The notes: generated from the sequence alone by a model not told the origin. Positions 22,482 through 33,624 are shown, numbered from the stretch's first letter. The stretch: 64,000 nucleotides of DNA from Mesaphorura yosii (GCA_009869945.1 WIXG01000154.1:62001-126000); one strand, 5' to 3'. Numbers and translations are program-made.

Positions 22482-23946
22482 ATGGAAGGAGAGTACGATC
22501 CGGCAAACCCTCTCGTTGATGACGAGGAAGGGCTTCGGTTTGGCCATCTCCGGAATCCGAATCGTGCAAGGGCAAGATTGAATTCCTACAAGCAATCGAA
22601 ATCGATGGCTTCTCCAGCAAGCGTTGCAGATCGATCTGAAGATGAGACATATGATCCAATGAATCCACTAACAGATGACGAAGGTGATGAGAGAGATAAG
22701 TTCAGCCCGACCTCAACCGGGCGGGTGTACACAATACAAGCAACAGGCGGGGACGGGGACGCTGGAACATCCGGTTGTGGAACATCCTACCTCAACGGTC
22801 ACAGGAGCAAAATAGCACGAGGGTCAGGGTCACCAGAAATGGCTGAAGTTGTGGTTCTGAGTGACGATGATGGTGATGACGAAATTCAAGTACTTTCTAT
22901 GACTGAGAAAGCTGGCCTGACTTGGAATAATAAGGCTGCAACTGGGAACAACCATAAAAACAATTCATTTTCGCACCCGAACAAGATGGCCGAACCACAT
23001 CAGGAAGGAACTCAAACTCCATACACATGGAATCCAACGCCAACGTATGCGTCTTCTGTGCGCATGGGCTCGCCTCAACACGATCTCTCGCCAATGCCAA
23101 CGCCTTTCAGCCCGAACGAGAGCCTGCTGGAAAGAGTCGCCGAAATATTGTACAGTCCACCGGCAGTGATTGCACAAAAGCACATCACCCTCGATAAGAT
23201 TTGCCGTCAAAGTCTGATCAAACTTCCTGAGCCTGTACCCATAGCAGAGGCGGAGCATATCCAGAGCCAATTGGACGACGAAAGTATTAGCTCATTCGAG
23301 CCTGAGCCCGGTCAGTCCATGATTCATATTTTCCAATCTCACCTGCCAATACTGAAACCAGATATACCAGCACCTCCGAAAATTCGAACAATGGCGCAGA
23401 AGCAGCACGGATACCAGATGTCAGAGCTGATCGACCAGCGACACGAACAAAAACAAGAATGGATTAGTGCCGGTCCCTCAGACAAATCAGACCTGCGCAC
23501 CGAAGCACAGAGCAAAGTAAGAATTTCAAAGAAATTAAAAGCTCGAAGCGTGGAGAAATGTGGAAGATGTAAGACGCAGACGTGGTATTATTTTGTTTAG
23601 CATTTGGAAAAACTCGGGATTCTGGAAAGGGCCGTAGATGAAGTAAAGCACGCACTGAAGCCTCATTACCTTCAGAGGACCATCAACAAAGCGGGCTACA
23701 AGGAAATTTTGGGACGATCTGTGCGAAAGGTACCCTGATGCTGATGCTTCTTCGGATGATTTGTCGAGATTTTGAATAAATTGATGCTGGCTTATTGCTT
23801 TCCTTTCTTCATCTGAAAAGATCTGCAATTCTTCATCTGGAAAAATTGATCCGGCAAGGGTTGCCCTTTTGGTAGAAGCCTACGTGAAAAAATTCGAAGT
23901 TCCAAACACTGAAATGACTGTGGATTCGGATGGGCAAATTGCATAA
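22482..23946 (+). CDS. Short SCAF/PHRF1-like protein with the family C-terminal domain
   Basis: Exons 22482-23516, 23601-23729 and 23821-23946 join in frame to 429 residues. The C-terminus, ALKPHYLQRTINKAGYKEIL, then RKICNSSSGKIDPARV and LLVEAYVKKF, matches the end of the SR-related CTD-associated factors SCAF1, SCAF11 and PHRF1 (VKPFYQKREITKEEYKxILRKAV...SGEINPVKVxxLVxxYV). The N-terminus has two YDPxNPLxDDE motifs (EYDPANPLVDDEE, TYDPMNPLTDDEG), also seen in that family. In these proteins the domains couple splicing to RNA polymerase II. The middle is low complexity and contains a SUMO-interaction-like EVVVLSDDD. There is no RING or PHD finger and no RS domain, so this is much shorter than the human relatives (over 1,300 residues). 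An upstream 5' exon cannot be excluded because an acceptor-like CAG lies 9 bp before the ATG. Confidence 0.72.
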
Positions 23947-24925
23947 ACGCACCTGTGGTTAAACATGGTTAAAAGATTGGTTGGCTGGTGTTTTCTTCGA
24001 TTGCTTTACTGTAAATACGTGAACTTTTGCTAGACTACGAATCAAGACTTCTTCGCTTCAAGATAGAAGTTAGCTTCTGCTTTTAATAGCTGACACTCCT
24101 GGCACAACAGTTACATGATACGTGTAACGTATCATTATTCATTACGCATTTTTGATGGTGAACAATAAACAATTTTTTCTATTAGTTTCGTTAGCATACT
24201 TTGAGTTCCAAATAATAATTTTTTTTTCTACGTTATAATTGCAAAACCGTCCAGTCTCTCAGTATCAGAAGAGCATACTCAAGGTCATGCCATAGTTCAA
24301 GGATTACAAGTCGTAAAATTGTTCTCACGCAGTACAATTTGTAAGTAACACAAAAATCAGTCCAGTGCAAACTGAGTAAGTTGAAAGAATATTTTACGAG
24401 GGAAATTTCGCACGCCAGCGCCCACGCCTCGCATGCAACTCAATGTCCGTCCGCCATCACGATTACTTGGGAACCAGCAAGCAAGCTGCAAGCCAATCCA
24501 AGCCATAGATCTTCTGTGAATATTTTTGATTTTTGACAAACTGCACTTGAAAGTCGCAAATGCTTTTTGTGCACTTTTTGTCTTTCTACTAAACTGGGCT
24601 GACTGTTTTCTAAATCCCCGAATGCCAATTCTCTGACATTTCTTAACTTGTGCCCTGAGGAAAAATGAAGAAAGCAGTTGTAAGGAGTTCATATCACAGG
24701 CACGTCGTCCATCAAATTTCTCGAAGTAATGAAATTCCGGGTCAGTGTCAACTACCAAATGCAATCACAACGAATTTCAGGTGCATTTCACCTTGCATTT
24801 TGCATGAAGGCAATTGAAATCTGCAGTGCAATGTCAGTAATGACAGCTGCAGTTTTGCACACAAGAGGCTTGTACATAGATTTGTACTTAGTTCGGTTCA
24901 TGCCCAGCTCGACTGACTTTCCAAC
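23947..24925. other. Intergenic, no gene seen
   Basis: 979 bp between two plus-strand genes. AATAAAC near 24166 could end the SCAF-like transcript. A 135-codon frame on the minus strand (24764-24357) has no family resemblance and I treat it as chance. Confidence 0.5.
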
Positions 24926-26440
24926 ATGAAGTCCTTCCCGACGACGTCTTTGTGCATTTGCATTGCACTGACTATTGCTACGCCTCTGACCCTGGGCAAC
25001 TGGACTTTCGAAGTTGCTGTCAATGATCTCGGCGTCTACGAGCAGGAAATCCTCGCCGAGTTTCGAGAGGCCGTGCAAGATTTGGCGACCCCGGACTTTA
25101 TGAAGGTAGACGCGTACTTATTGCGATGGCTAAAAGGTGGATTTCATAATTCCAGAGATTTACTGGCTAGCTCTTTGCTGATACTGACACTCGTCCTCTA
25201 GCTGCTGACTTTAACTTGCCTGAAGCCGTGCAGTGGTTCATGAAATCATTGGCGTGGCGAAGTGGGAACAATGTTGACAACGTACTTTTTGAGAACTTTA
25301 CATTCATCGAAGAGAAGTATCCGATTCTTGTTGATGGAGTGGACAAGAACGGTCGTCCGCGTAAGCTGTAAACAGACTCGACTAGTCCAAGTGAAGGCTA
25401 ACTTGGCAGTCCGTCACTTTCAGTTTCTTCTCGCAGTGGCGTTCACCAAAATGGGTACTTTCGACTTTCGCAAGATTGCAGTTTCTGGGAATGAGGCGTT
25501 GTACCAGCGGTATGCGATTTGGATGCTCGAGCTCTATGAGGAGTACCTGCATCTCTTGCGGGAAACGACAGGGCACAAGAATCTGACGAATGTGGTGACC
25601 ATCCACGACCTGAATGGATACAATATCAATCGAGGGGCTTGCCTTCAGTGTGAGTGCAATCTGATCTTGGACTTATGTGGTGGGGTCTCGTAAACGTTAC
25701 GCCTGATTTTTAGGTTTGAAGATGCTTCCTGAATTCATATCCAACTACGAATTCAACTACCCTGGAGTGTACTATCGAGTGTACTTCATTAACAGTAAGA
25801 TTGCCCATTTTCCATTGAGCTGAACAATTGCTAATGGTGCCGTTTTTCTGGCTTGACAGCACCTGCAATATTCCACAAGGCGTTTCGCATTGCACAGAAC
25901 TTCATGTCCGAGTCAACTAAAGAGGCAGTGCAAGTGTACGACTTTGACAAGGCAAAGTGGTCAGCGGAGCTGCTGCAGCAAATTCCAGCCGATCAGCTCC
26001 CGACACAGTTTGGTGGGGCAAAGGAGCTCAAACTGGGCAAAGGCTCAATATTCAAGACCAGAGGTGTGCTTCAGATGTTCCGAGATCGCTACCAGTCAAA
26101 GTCGAAAACCAAGAGCGCCGAGGTCAAGGAGCTTGTACTGACAATGAATGAACAAGAATTAGAATTGGAGTCGACATTAGTGTTAAAGAATGAACACGAA
26201 CATCATCACCATTACAGGAAATTGGACGAGAAAACGTCGGAAAAGATGGTTGTGGAGAATATGACTCCCCACGGTCCCGGTCTCAAAAACATAAAGTCTC
26301 GATCTTACGCCGACGATCAAACTGACACGGGAGCAACACCCGTCAATGCCTCTAGCTCTATTTCTGGTGGGTTAGCGCCTTACCTTTCGAAGAGTGAAAC
26401 CCTCGGGTTAGTTTACATCATTGCAAGTTTCTGTATATGA
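24926..26440 (+). CDS. Secreted CRAL-TRIO protein, copy 1
   Basis: Exons 24926-25136, 25202-25360, 25437-25649, 25714-25794 and 25860-26440 join in frame to 414 residues. It begins with a clear signal peptide (SLCICIALTIATPLTLG). The CRAL-TRIO N domain follows (DAYLLRWLKAADF). The lipid-binding fold then has YPILVDGVDKNGRPLAF, RYAIWMLELYEEYLHLLRE, VVTIHDLNGYNI, KMLPEFISNYEFNYPGVYYR, PAIFHKAFRIAQNFMSE and a gate-helix region QLPTQFGGAKELKLG. Most CRAL-TRIO proteins are cytosolic lipid carriers; a cleavable leader points to an extracellular or lumenal carrier. The tail after residue 300 is charged, with a short His run (EHEHHHHY) that could bind metal. There is no GOLD domain. The stop codon overlaps an AATAAA, so the 3' UTR is very short. 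A paralogue with the same exon layout follows directly. Confidence 0.85.
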
Positions 26441-26445
26441 ATAAA

Positions 26446-26936
26446 ACAGAATGCACATCAAGGGCATCAAACCAGAAAACAGCAAATTACTCTATCTGCA
26501 TACGCATAATGGCAACCCTACAAGCAATCGCTCAGTTGGAACTGGAGAGAAACTGGACGATTTAATTGAAGTCACACATGCAAGATGCTCCAATTATGGA
26601 TGCAAGATAGAAATCTCCTGAGAACGAAACGCACAGAATTTCGCAATGCACTGTAAACAGGATATTTGACGTCGGATGGCGAATCGTCACAGAGTGGCAG
26701 GTGGCAAGCCTCATGATTTCTGTTTGGTTTTGTCAAACATACTAATTATTAATGGCCAGTGACGCCTCTGACCGACCAACCAACGTGGGATGGGAATTAC
26801 GTGCGATGGCGATGGCAATGTCTCCTGTGCCATGGATGCTGTGCTGGTCAATCAACAATTTTGAATTCTACTCTTTATTTGTCCATAATCACATCAGTTT
26901 CTTCTCCGTCGCGTTGAAATCAAAACCGCCCACGCG
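26446..26936. other. Spacer between the tandem CRAL-TRIO genes
   Basis: 491 bp that must hold the promoter of copy 2. A 62-codon frame here is a chance frame. Confidence 0.5.
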
Positions 26937-28447
26937 ATGAAGTTCACGCCGGTTCTACCGTTATTGATCGTGATCCACATTTTGCTGCCGCTGCTTCTGG
27001 CAGCCACGGTCTACGACATGACGGACGAGGAGCAGGGAATCCTGGACGAATTTCGGGACGCGACACAGGATTTGGTGCCAAAGGACTACATGAAGAGTGA
27101 CGCGTACTTATTAAGATGGCTAAATGGTAAAAGGGAAATCTGGAATCTCAATTTGAGAGTTTAAACACTGACGTCCTTCGTCTATTCGTTAATTTGTGGC
27201 AGCTGAGGAATTTGATTTGCACGCTACAATCGAGCGATTCAACAAGTTTCTGGCTTGGCGAAAAGAGAAAAACGTGGTCACAGCTCTGACGGAGAACTTC
27301 ACATTCATCGACGCGGAGATTCCGCTGGTCATTCTCTCATTCTGCTGGGCAGGACAAGGACGGCCGCCCTTGTGAGTCTCCAACTTTATTCGACCTATGA
27401 GCAGGCCGTGAATGGTTTTGCAATTGGCAATTTTGCAGTGGTTGCTGCGCATGTTGGCGCAATGAATTTCCGGAAGCTTGCAATCTCCGGTAGCGAACCC
27501 TTGTACGTGAGGTATTGCATCAGAGTCTTTGAACTCTTTGAAGAGTATACGCACTACTTGAGAGAAACGATTGGGCACCATAATCTGAGTCAAGTCACGG
27601 TCTTTTACGACCTCAGCGGGTTCAGCGCCAAGCAGAGCGCCTGCTTACAGTGTGAGTACAACAATCGATCTAGTTTAATTAACAGGCAATAGGAGACCAA
27701 TTAAAATCTTGTCCGAACATTTGAAAGGTGTGAAAATGATACCGGAATTTCTTACTAATACCGAGCCGTATTATCCAGACGTCTTTTACCGAGTCTACAT
27801 CATCAACAGTAAGAGCCACTTTGAGTTTGTAGTATTGCATTGCATAGCTTAGTAGTATCAGTAATTCGTTTCCAGAGCCTGCAATCTTTTACAACATCAT
27901 CCGCATTGCCAGGAATTTCCTATCAGAAAGGAACCAGAAAGTCATTCAAATCTTTGACTTTGACAAGGCCAAATGGACGCAGGCTCTGCTGGAGCAGATT
28001 CCCGCAGATCAGCTTCCCACGCAGTACGGCGGGACGAAGATCGTGAAACTCGACAAGAGCTCGCTGGTCCATAATCGGGAGCTGCTGCAGATTATTCAGG
28101 GCCGAGCCGTAGGGTTGACAGTATCGCCAATTTCGCCAACGTCGCCAAAGCCCATTTCTCAGGATAACAACGATGTGCGGCAGCAACAGCAGTCTAGTAC
28201 AAAAGCTCTGGAGCCGGAAGAACGAAGCCTTACATCCGAACCAGGACGGGAGCGGGAACTGGATGAATCGTCGACACTGACACCGACACAAGTTGTACCC
28301 ATCAGACGTCATCATTATCACAAGAATCGGAACGCAGTAGACGGAAGTTCGAGAGTTAGCGGCAGAAAGGAGCATGGACACAAGATCAAGAATGAACTTT
28401 ATGGGCAAGAGGAGGCAGGCGCTGACGGGTGCAGGCGGCGCTCGTAA
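26937..28447 (+). pseudogene. Secreted CRAL-TRIO protein, copy 2, frameshifted
   Basis: Exons equivalent to copy 1 lie at 26937-27126, 27203-27371, 27439-27651, 27728-27808 and 27876-28447. Exons 3 and 4 have exactly the same lengths as in copy 1 (213 and 81 bases). It begins with a strong signal peptide (VLPLLIVIHILLPLLLAAT), then DAYLLRWLN, GMNFRK-like and GFSAKQSACLQC segments, PDVFYRVYIIN and QIPADQLPTQYGG. In exon 2 the frame that reads NFTFIDAEIPLVIL must change by one base before DKDGRPL, otherwise a stop follows; the change falls at about 27330-27350. It may be an inactivating indel, an assembly error or a strain difference. The rest of the frame is well kept, which argues for recent loss or an error. 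The C-terminal half is Ser/Pro/Gln-rich and differs from copy 1. Confidence 0.62.
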
Positions 28448-28777
28448 GCTCTTCAGATAGGGCCTGGGCGAGGTGTGGATCCCTTCCGAGACTGGTCCAA
28501 TTCCTGATTCTTATTTTCCAGTTGTTGCCAGTATTTGCTCATGTATGATTTTCTCTTGCACAGTGCATAGAAGACAGAAATCTTTATTTCAACTCCTAAA
28601 TAAAGCGTTGAAAAAATAAAAGATCAAATGGCACGTCTGTGTTCACTTTAATTCGCGAATTGCGATAGCGCGTGTCTGAAATATGAATTCAATTCAAATA
28701 GAGTCACACTGTAGAATCTTGACTTGACTTGAACAACGATTTGATTAGGGCCAATAAATGCAGCATTCAAATACCGA
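28448..28777. other. Intergenic with polyadenylation signal
   Basis: AATAAA at 28599-28604 probably ends the copy 2 transcript. No coding sequence otherwise. Confidence 0.5.
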
Positions 28778-31569
28778 ATGGACACGGATTCCCAACAGCC
28801 CGGTAAGGTATTATTTCTAACTTTTGCAATTTGCATTGTATTGTGTGCAGTGTACGAGTTTAAATTGAGTTAACTGTTGGGCTTATTTTCTTGTCCAGAT
28901 TCTAATACTCAGAAATTAGAATCTGGAGGGTTGGCTATGGCTGCCTCGCCAGCGACAGACAAGATCAAGGACCGTGATCCAGATCCAGTTGATACTTCTG
29001 AGGAGGAAGGCTTGATAAGTGCAACTGAAGGCCAGGAGCTCTTATTGGACGCCAATAATTCATTATCAAACATCCCATCTGACGAGAGTACGATTACGGG
29101 GTGAAACCACCTCGGAATTGATCACGGAACAAACTCACAACAATCTTATCTTGTCACTTGGCGTTTGCTTTCCACTTTTCAGCGTTCAGTCGAAGTAAAA
29201 TTGAGTTGATTCAGCCTGACAGCGATGTTCTGATGGTGACAGCTCGTTCCATGTCTGATTCTGAATTGGTCGAGGTTCAGGGGAAACTCGATGAACATGA
29301 AAAAAAGAATCTTGTGGACAGGCCAAGCGAGGAAGGAAATTGCCCGTCCCGGCCAGAAGGCCTTGCTGTTGCTGCTTCGTGTTCAAGACTAAATCAAGAC
29401 GATATCGAGAGAATTGAGCCAGACATGGATATACTGATGATAACAGTGTGCAACGTGAGCTGTGAATTACCTGGAGTTCAAGATCACACAAATGGCGATT
29501 TATCGACTAATGGCGGCGGGCCGGCCAGCCAGCGGGGTAGCAATTCACTTGCGGATCCTTCGTTCGCAGGAGCAGCCTTGTTGCTTAAACTCAGTCCGTC
29601 AGCCGCTGCCACTGATACTGATTGTAAAACCGCATATTAATCTATTATTTATCGTTGCCCTAATTTACGTATTTGGATCTGGATATTTTTTTTCTTTCAG
29701 TTGGGCACGAAACAGCTGAACCCCATGGCTCTGGAGGTATTATTAAACCTTCGGAGAAGGAAGCGAATGACATCTTTTCATGTCCAAAGTTAATTAACTT
29801 AAGCCAAGACAAGGAAGAGGGCGAGATCAAGGACTACGAAGGCAACGGTAACGGCGAGGGTGACGACATCAACCGACTCGACACGAAAATTACTTGCAAC
29901 GAAAATTGTGCGAACGCCCATACAACCAATCTCCAATTCTAACTTTCAACTTCGTTCTGTTTTCTTTTCTCTAACTATTATCTTATTTAATCAGGTGTTG
30001 AAGGTGCAGAAAAGAGTTCGGCTATCGAAATCAAACATTCTAGAGAGCTCGAGAAATCTGAAGCGAAAACCGTTGAAACCGAAAAAGCGTTGGCTGACAG
30101 CGTGATGGATGAAATTCTCAAAAATACTCGCTTTTTTACAATAAAAAGTTGGAATCAAGAAAATGTGAATATTGCTAAGAAAGAAAAGGTCTGGTCAACA
30201 AGCCTGGACATCTGTGTAAAACTACAAAAGGCTCTTGCAACGATGAGGAATGTCATCCTCTTCTTTTCTGTAAACGAAAGCCATGAATTCGCCGGTTTTG
30301 CAAGAGTGTCCGGATGCATTGACCGAGCGCATCGTCCAATTATCAATTGGGTTGGTGTTCGTCGGGACCAACTTGCCCCAGACATGTTTCAGCTCGATTG
30401 GATTTCAAAGTGAGTGGCTAATTACAATTCATTTAATCGGGACCGACGTTTATTTTCATTAATTGCCTGTTTTCTGCTTTCCGCTCATACGCAGAAGTGA
30501 GCTGGATTTTGACCGTACAAATTTTTTACGAAATAGTTGGAATTTGGGCAAGCCCGTCAAAATTGCACGAGATGGTCAGGTAGGCGGTGAAGACAGTCAT
30601 GCTCTCTTTAAATAATGGCTCAACAGTTAAATGATCATTTTGTTTAGGAGATTGCACCAACGACTGGCGCAATCCTGGCGTCACTTTTTACGATTGATAA
30701 GAGCACTGACTGGAAGAAAATTGCAAAGCATCTTGAAGACTCAGCGTCAGCAAAAAGACGAAATAGATGCGACACCAATTCCGAGTGTTTGAAACCTACA
30801 TTTCCTTTGCGCTGTAGTGAGTTTGAATTCGAAGCACCTGACGCAGTAAATTATCGCGCGTTCAGTCAGTCGTTGAAGATGCCGAAAGGACGCTCTAATC
30901 CTACGTCGACCCCACGCGTGAACTACTATCAGAGCAGTGGGTAAGTAAGTTCTCAATTAAACCCCGAACACTGACAAAAAGATATACCTTTTTGGTTGTT
31001 TTGTCTCAATTTGTTACAAAATCTTCAAGTTTTTGTGTGTTTGTGATTTTGCGAGTCGAAAACGGGTACACGATGAAGCTACAACTAAGAGGTGCAGCAG
31101 TCCAAGTCCGATGCACAAGCGAAGCCGAGGTCAGCACGTGAAGAGCAGAGGTCAGTAAGTTAATCTTCACCTTCTTGAAGCAAAAAATATTTCATCATTT
31201 TTCTCCTTCAACTTAGGCCCATTTTCGTGGGAGGATGTTTGTGCATGGGGTTCTCAGCATGTTTGGCGTTTCGTGCCGCCGTCTCCACCGATGCCATTTC
31301 CACCACCGGTATTAAGGCTTCGAGTATTGACTTTCTACTTCTGCACTGCACGCATTTTGAATGAAATCGTGCCGAAGCTCGAGACATCAACTCATCATTC
31401 TTTTGTCTTCGTTTCACAGGCTCCTTTTGACTTCTTTCCACCGCCACCATTGCGAGTGCCGGTGCCTGTGACCGCAGTTGGTTATCCCATCTTTCCCCCA
31501 GCCGGGCCACCCATTTTCTGCCAGCATGGTGGTGCTCCACTTCCACTTCTCCCGCGTCCTCCTTACTGA
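28778..31569 (+). CDS. YTHDC1: YTHDC1-like nuclear m6A reader
   Basis: Ten exons: 28778-28802, 28899-29100, 29190-29623, 29701 to about 29907, 29995-30409, 30495-30579, 30648-30940, 31056-31150, 31217-31308 and 31420-31569. With the longest form of exon 4 the product is 665 residues. The YTH domain lies in exons 5-7: RFFTIKSWNQENVNIAKKEKVWST, VILFFSVNESHEFAGFARV, PIINWVGVRRDQL, FQLDWISKSELDF, then LGKPVKIARDGQEI. The tryptophans of VWST and INWV correspond to two walls of the aromatic cage that holds N6-methyladenosine. The N-terminus is acidic with two near-identical hydrophobic motifs; the C-terminus is Arg-rich, then Pro-rich (PPPPLRVPVPV), as in YTHDC1. The protein should act in the nucleus in splicing and export of methylated RNA. 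The end of exon 4 is ambiguous: phase-compatible donors exist after 29847, 29859 and 29907. The Arg-rich exon 8 also has an alternative donor after 31154. Confidence 0.88.
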
Positions 31570-31941
31570 AATTCTCTTCTGGCTCTGCTGCAAGTCATTG
31601 TCGTGTTCTCGTCGGCAGTGTCAGTCAGCATCCATGGAATGAAATTAAGTATTTGACACGGTTTTGTTTTTGTTTGTCCTGAACCGAATTCGGATATTTT
31701 ATTGCATTTTTAGCGTCGCATATAATAAATTAGGAATTTGAACTCGCCATATCAATTGTTGTCCACACCCTGAATTTTGTTTACCACTGGCTGACATTTG
31801 ACTAATTAAACCCCAGTCTGTCGTATTCGCATTCACCCGTCACCAATTTGAGATTTGAGCATCAGGAAACACAGGAAGTAGGAAACTAGACCAAAATTGC
31901 TGCTGCTGTTTGTGCTGCGGCTGTGCTGCGGGCTCAGCAGA
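31570..31941. other. Convergent 3' flanks
   Basis: Between the YTHDC1 stop and the stop of the small secreted peptide gene on the other strand. A possible signal ATAATAAATTAG lies near 31725. Nothing else seen. Confidence 0.5.
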
Positions 31942-32332
31942 TTACCAGCCCTTGGTTGGTGCATGCCATCCTTGTTGGTAGACGACTGGGGCAGACCAGC
32001 CTTGGTTTCCGTACAGCCTGTTGTAGAGGAGTGGGCCAAAGACTCCACCGGCGGCGACTCCACTGAGGAAGGCCAAGCTGGCTGGGTCAATGCCGTGTGG
32101 GGAAGGCGAACGCTTGCTGCGCACTGCACTCATCTCCTCGTATTGTCCGTACTCGGCTGGTTCGTAGATCACATCTGCAAGAAGAGATTCGGTTTATCAG
32201 TAAAATTTCACTCCTTCCAGCCCACAGCGCAGCAAGAGCCAGTAGCCAGTATTCGGTTTTTAACTTACCAGTGTCACAGAGGACCATTGCGACGGAGCAC
32301 AGGAGAATAGCGGCCAAGATAACGCACTTCAT
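31942..32332 (-). CDS. Small secreted pro-peptide, unknown family
   Basis: Two exons, 32332-32269 and 32174-31942, give 98 residues. Residues 1-19 are a clean signal peptide (KCVILAAILLCSVAMVLC). An acidic pro-region (VIYEPAEYGQYEEM) ends at RSKR, residues 40-43, a good furin-type site. The predicted mature part of 55 residues starts SPSPHG, has a hydrophobic Gly/Ala/Leu core (LAFLSGVAAGGVFGPLLY) and ends in a Gly-Trp rich, aromatic tail (YGNQGW, YQQGWHAPTKGW). It has no cysteine after the leader. The layout is that of a processed secreted peptide, such as an antimicrobial, cuticular or silk-associated peptide, or a neuropeptide precursor, but I recognise no family. A strong core promoter lies just upstream, so high or tissue-specific expression is likely. 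Confidence 0.72.
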
Positions 32333-32423
32333 GGTTGCAAAGTTGAGTTGGGTTTCGTGAAGTCGAGAGATTAATTGTTTGATTGCTGATTGCTGATTGC
32401 TGCTTGAGGCTTCTCAGGAATGC

Positions 32424-32460
32424 ACTGATGAATTGTGACGATCCTGATTCGCCTTTTATA
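32424..32460 (-). promoter_or_regulatory. TATA box and initiator of the small secreted peptide gene
   Basis: Read on the minus strand, TATAAAAGGC (32460-32451) is followed by the arthropod initiator TCAGT (32428-32424). The spacing puts the first T of the TATA box about 33 bases before the predicted start at the A, close to the textbook value. The ATG lies about 94 bases further downstream. Confidence 0.7.
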
Positions 32461-33254
32461 CGATAAAATACACGCGATACATGCAGGAATCTTTCATGAG
32501 TGTGGCTTTGTTGACATCGTGAACTCTCTCCGAGCGATCGCGATCCGAAGCCATTGCCACCACAAAAAGACAGGCGCAAAGCGAAGCACCGCAATTGTTT
32601 TGGTATAGAACCGGTTATCAGCTGAATCGCAGAGTACTCAAGGTAGCGAGATGCTATACAATGTCTCAAGAGGAAGAAGGAAGTTGGCAACGCAGTCGTC
32701 GGCAAATTGCCATTTGCCGTTTACCACTCTTTACAAAAACGAAAAACCTGTCGAGACGCCGTGCAGTGTACAGTGTACAGTCGTAAAATGAGTAAAATTC
32801 GAACATATGGAGAAGGCCCGAAAGGAAAAAGAAATTTTGGGGAAGACTTGGCAATAACAAAAAGAAGCCTGCATGCATAATCTGTTATATAACGAACCGG
32901 TTGCTCATGAATATTAATTTTGATTAATTATTTTGTACTTTTCAAGTGCTGCTGGGCAGAATCAAGTTACATAACTCACAACTTCCTCTCGATTCTTCAA
33001 TTTTCTTTTGGGCAATTACGAGAATGAAAGTCAACACGTCACACTCGTAGCTCGTTGGTTCATTGATGAAAATCGCAAGTGACATTTTGATCGTTGGATC
33101 GCTTGCCTTGGAGAAATAAAATAACGGCTTCATTGATGGTGATTGTGCTGGAATTCGTAGCATAACAAACTTCAACAATGGCTTTTGCTTTAATACAGAT
33201 TTACTTAACAGAACTAAAGCGTTTATACACACGCCAATAATTGCTATAATAAAT
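32461..33254. other. Intergenic, no gene seen
   Basis: About 0.8 kb upstream of the peptide gene. A 206-codon minus frame overlapping 32942-33562 is the out-of-frame shadow of the hypothetical protein below plus chance extension. Confidence 0.45.
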
Positions 33255-33624
33255 TCATGAATTGAGCTTTGAGTACTCGGTGGCGATTCTGATCTTTGCA
33301 ATTTTAGTGTCGGTTGCCCTCTCATCCCACTTTTCCAAGTAGATCCGTTTGTATTCGTCTTCATCACGCGCAAAGTCCTCCCAGAGATCCTTCCCGTTCT
33401 TGAGCACATGACTCCCGAACAGATTGTAGTACATTTGCCGGATTGTGGCACTGTGGCGGTCGCGCTCTTCTTTCCGGCATAATTCAATGTTGAGGCGCAT
33501 TTGTTCTGGGTAGGAATGCCGACGTTTCTTCTCAACCTGGACGCGTTCGTGCATTTCATCACAGAGTGACAGAATCAGAGTGAAGAGTAAAATATAAGAC
33601 GTTGCAGATTGAACGCTGAGTTCT
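33255..33624 (-). CDS. Hypothetical protein, start unresolved
   Basis: A minus-strand open frame ends at 33255 and reads upstream through a hydrophobic stretch (SYILLFTLILSLCDE) that looks like a signal peptide, then a charged helical region (KEERDRHSATIRQMYYNLFG, KDLWEDFARDEDEYKRIYL). No ATG precedes the hydrophobic part before a stop, so either a first exon lies upstream or translation starts at the internal ATG at 33554. The charged, helix-forming composition favours a real gene. I do not recognise a family. Confidence 0.35.

Noticed and set aside
24357-24764. 135-codon minus-strand frame upstream of the secreted CRAL-TRIO genes
   Set aside because: No recognisable domain, Phe/Arg/Lys-rich random composition, and it overlaps the likely promoter of the plus-strand gene.
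27322-27346. A 25-bp GT...AG segment in the second CRAL-TRIO gene that would restore the frame as an intron
   Set aside because: Too short for splicing, and its removal would delete conserved residues before GRPL; a simple indel is more likely.
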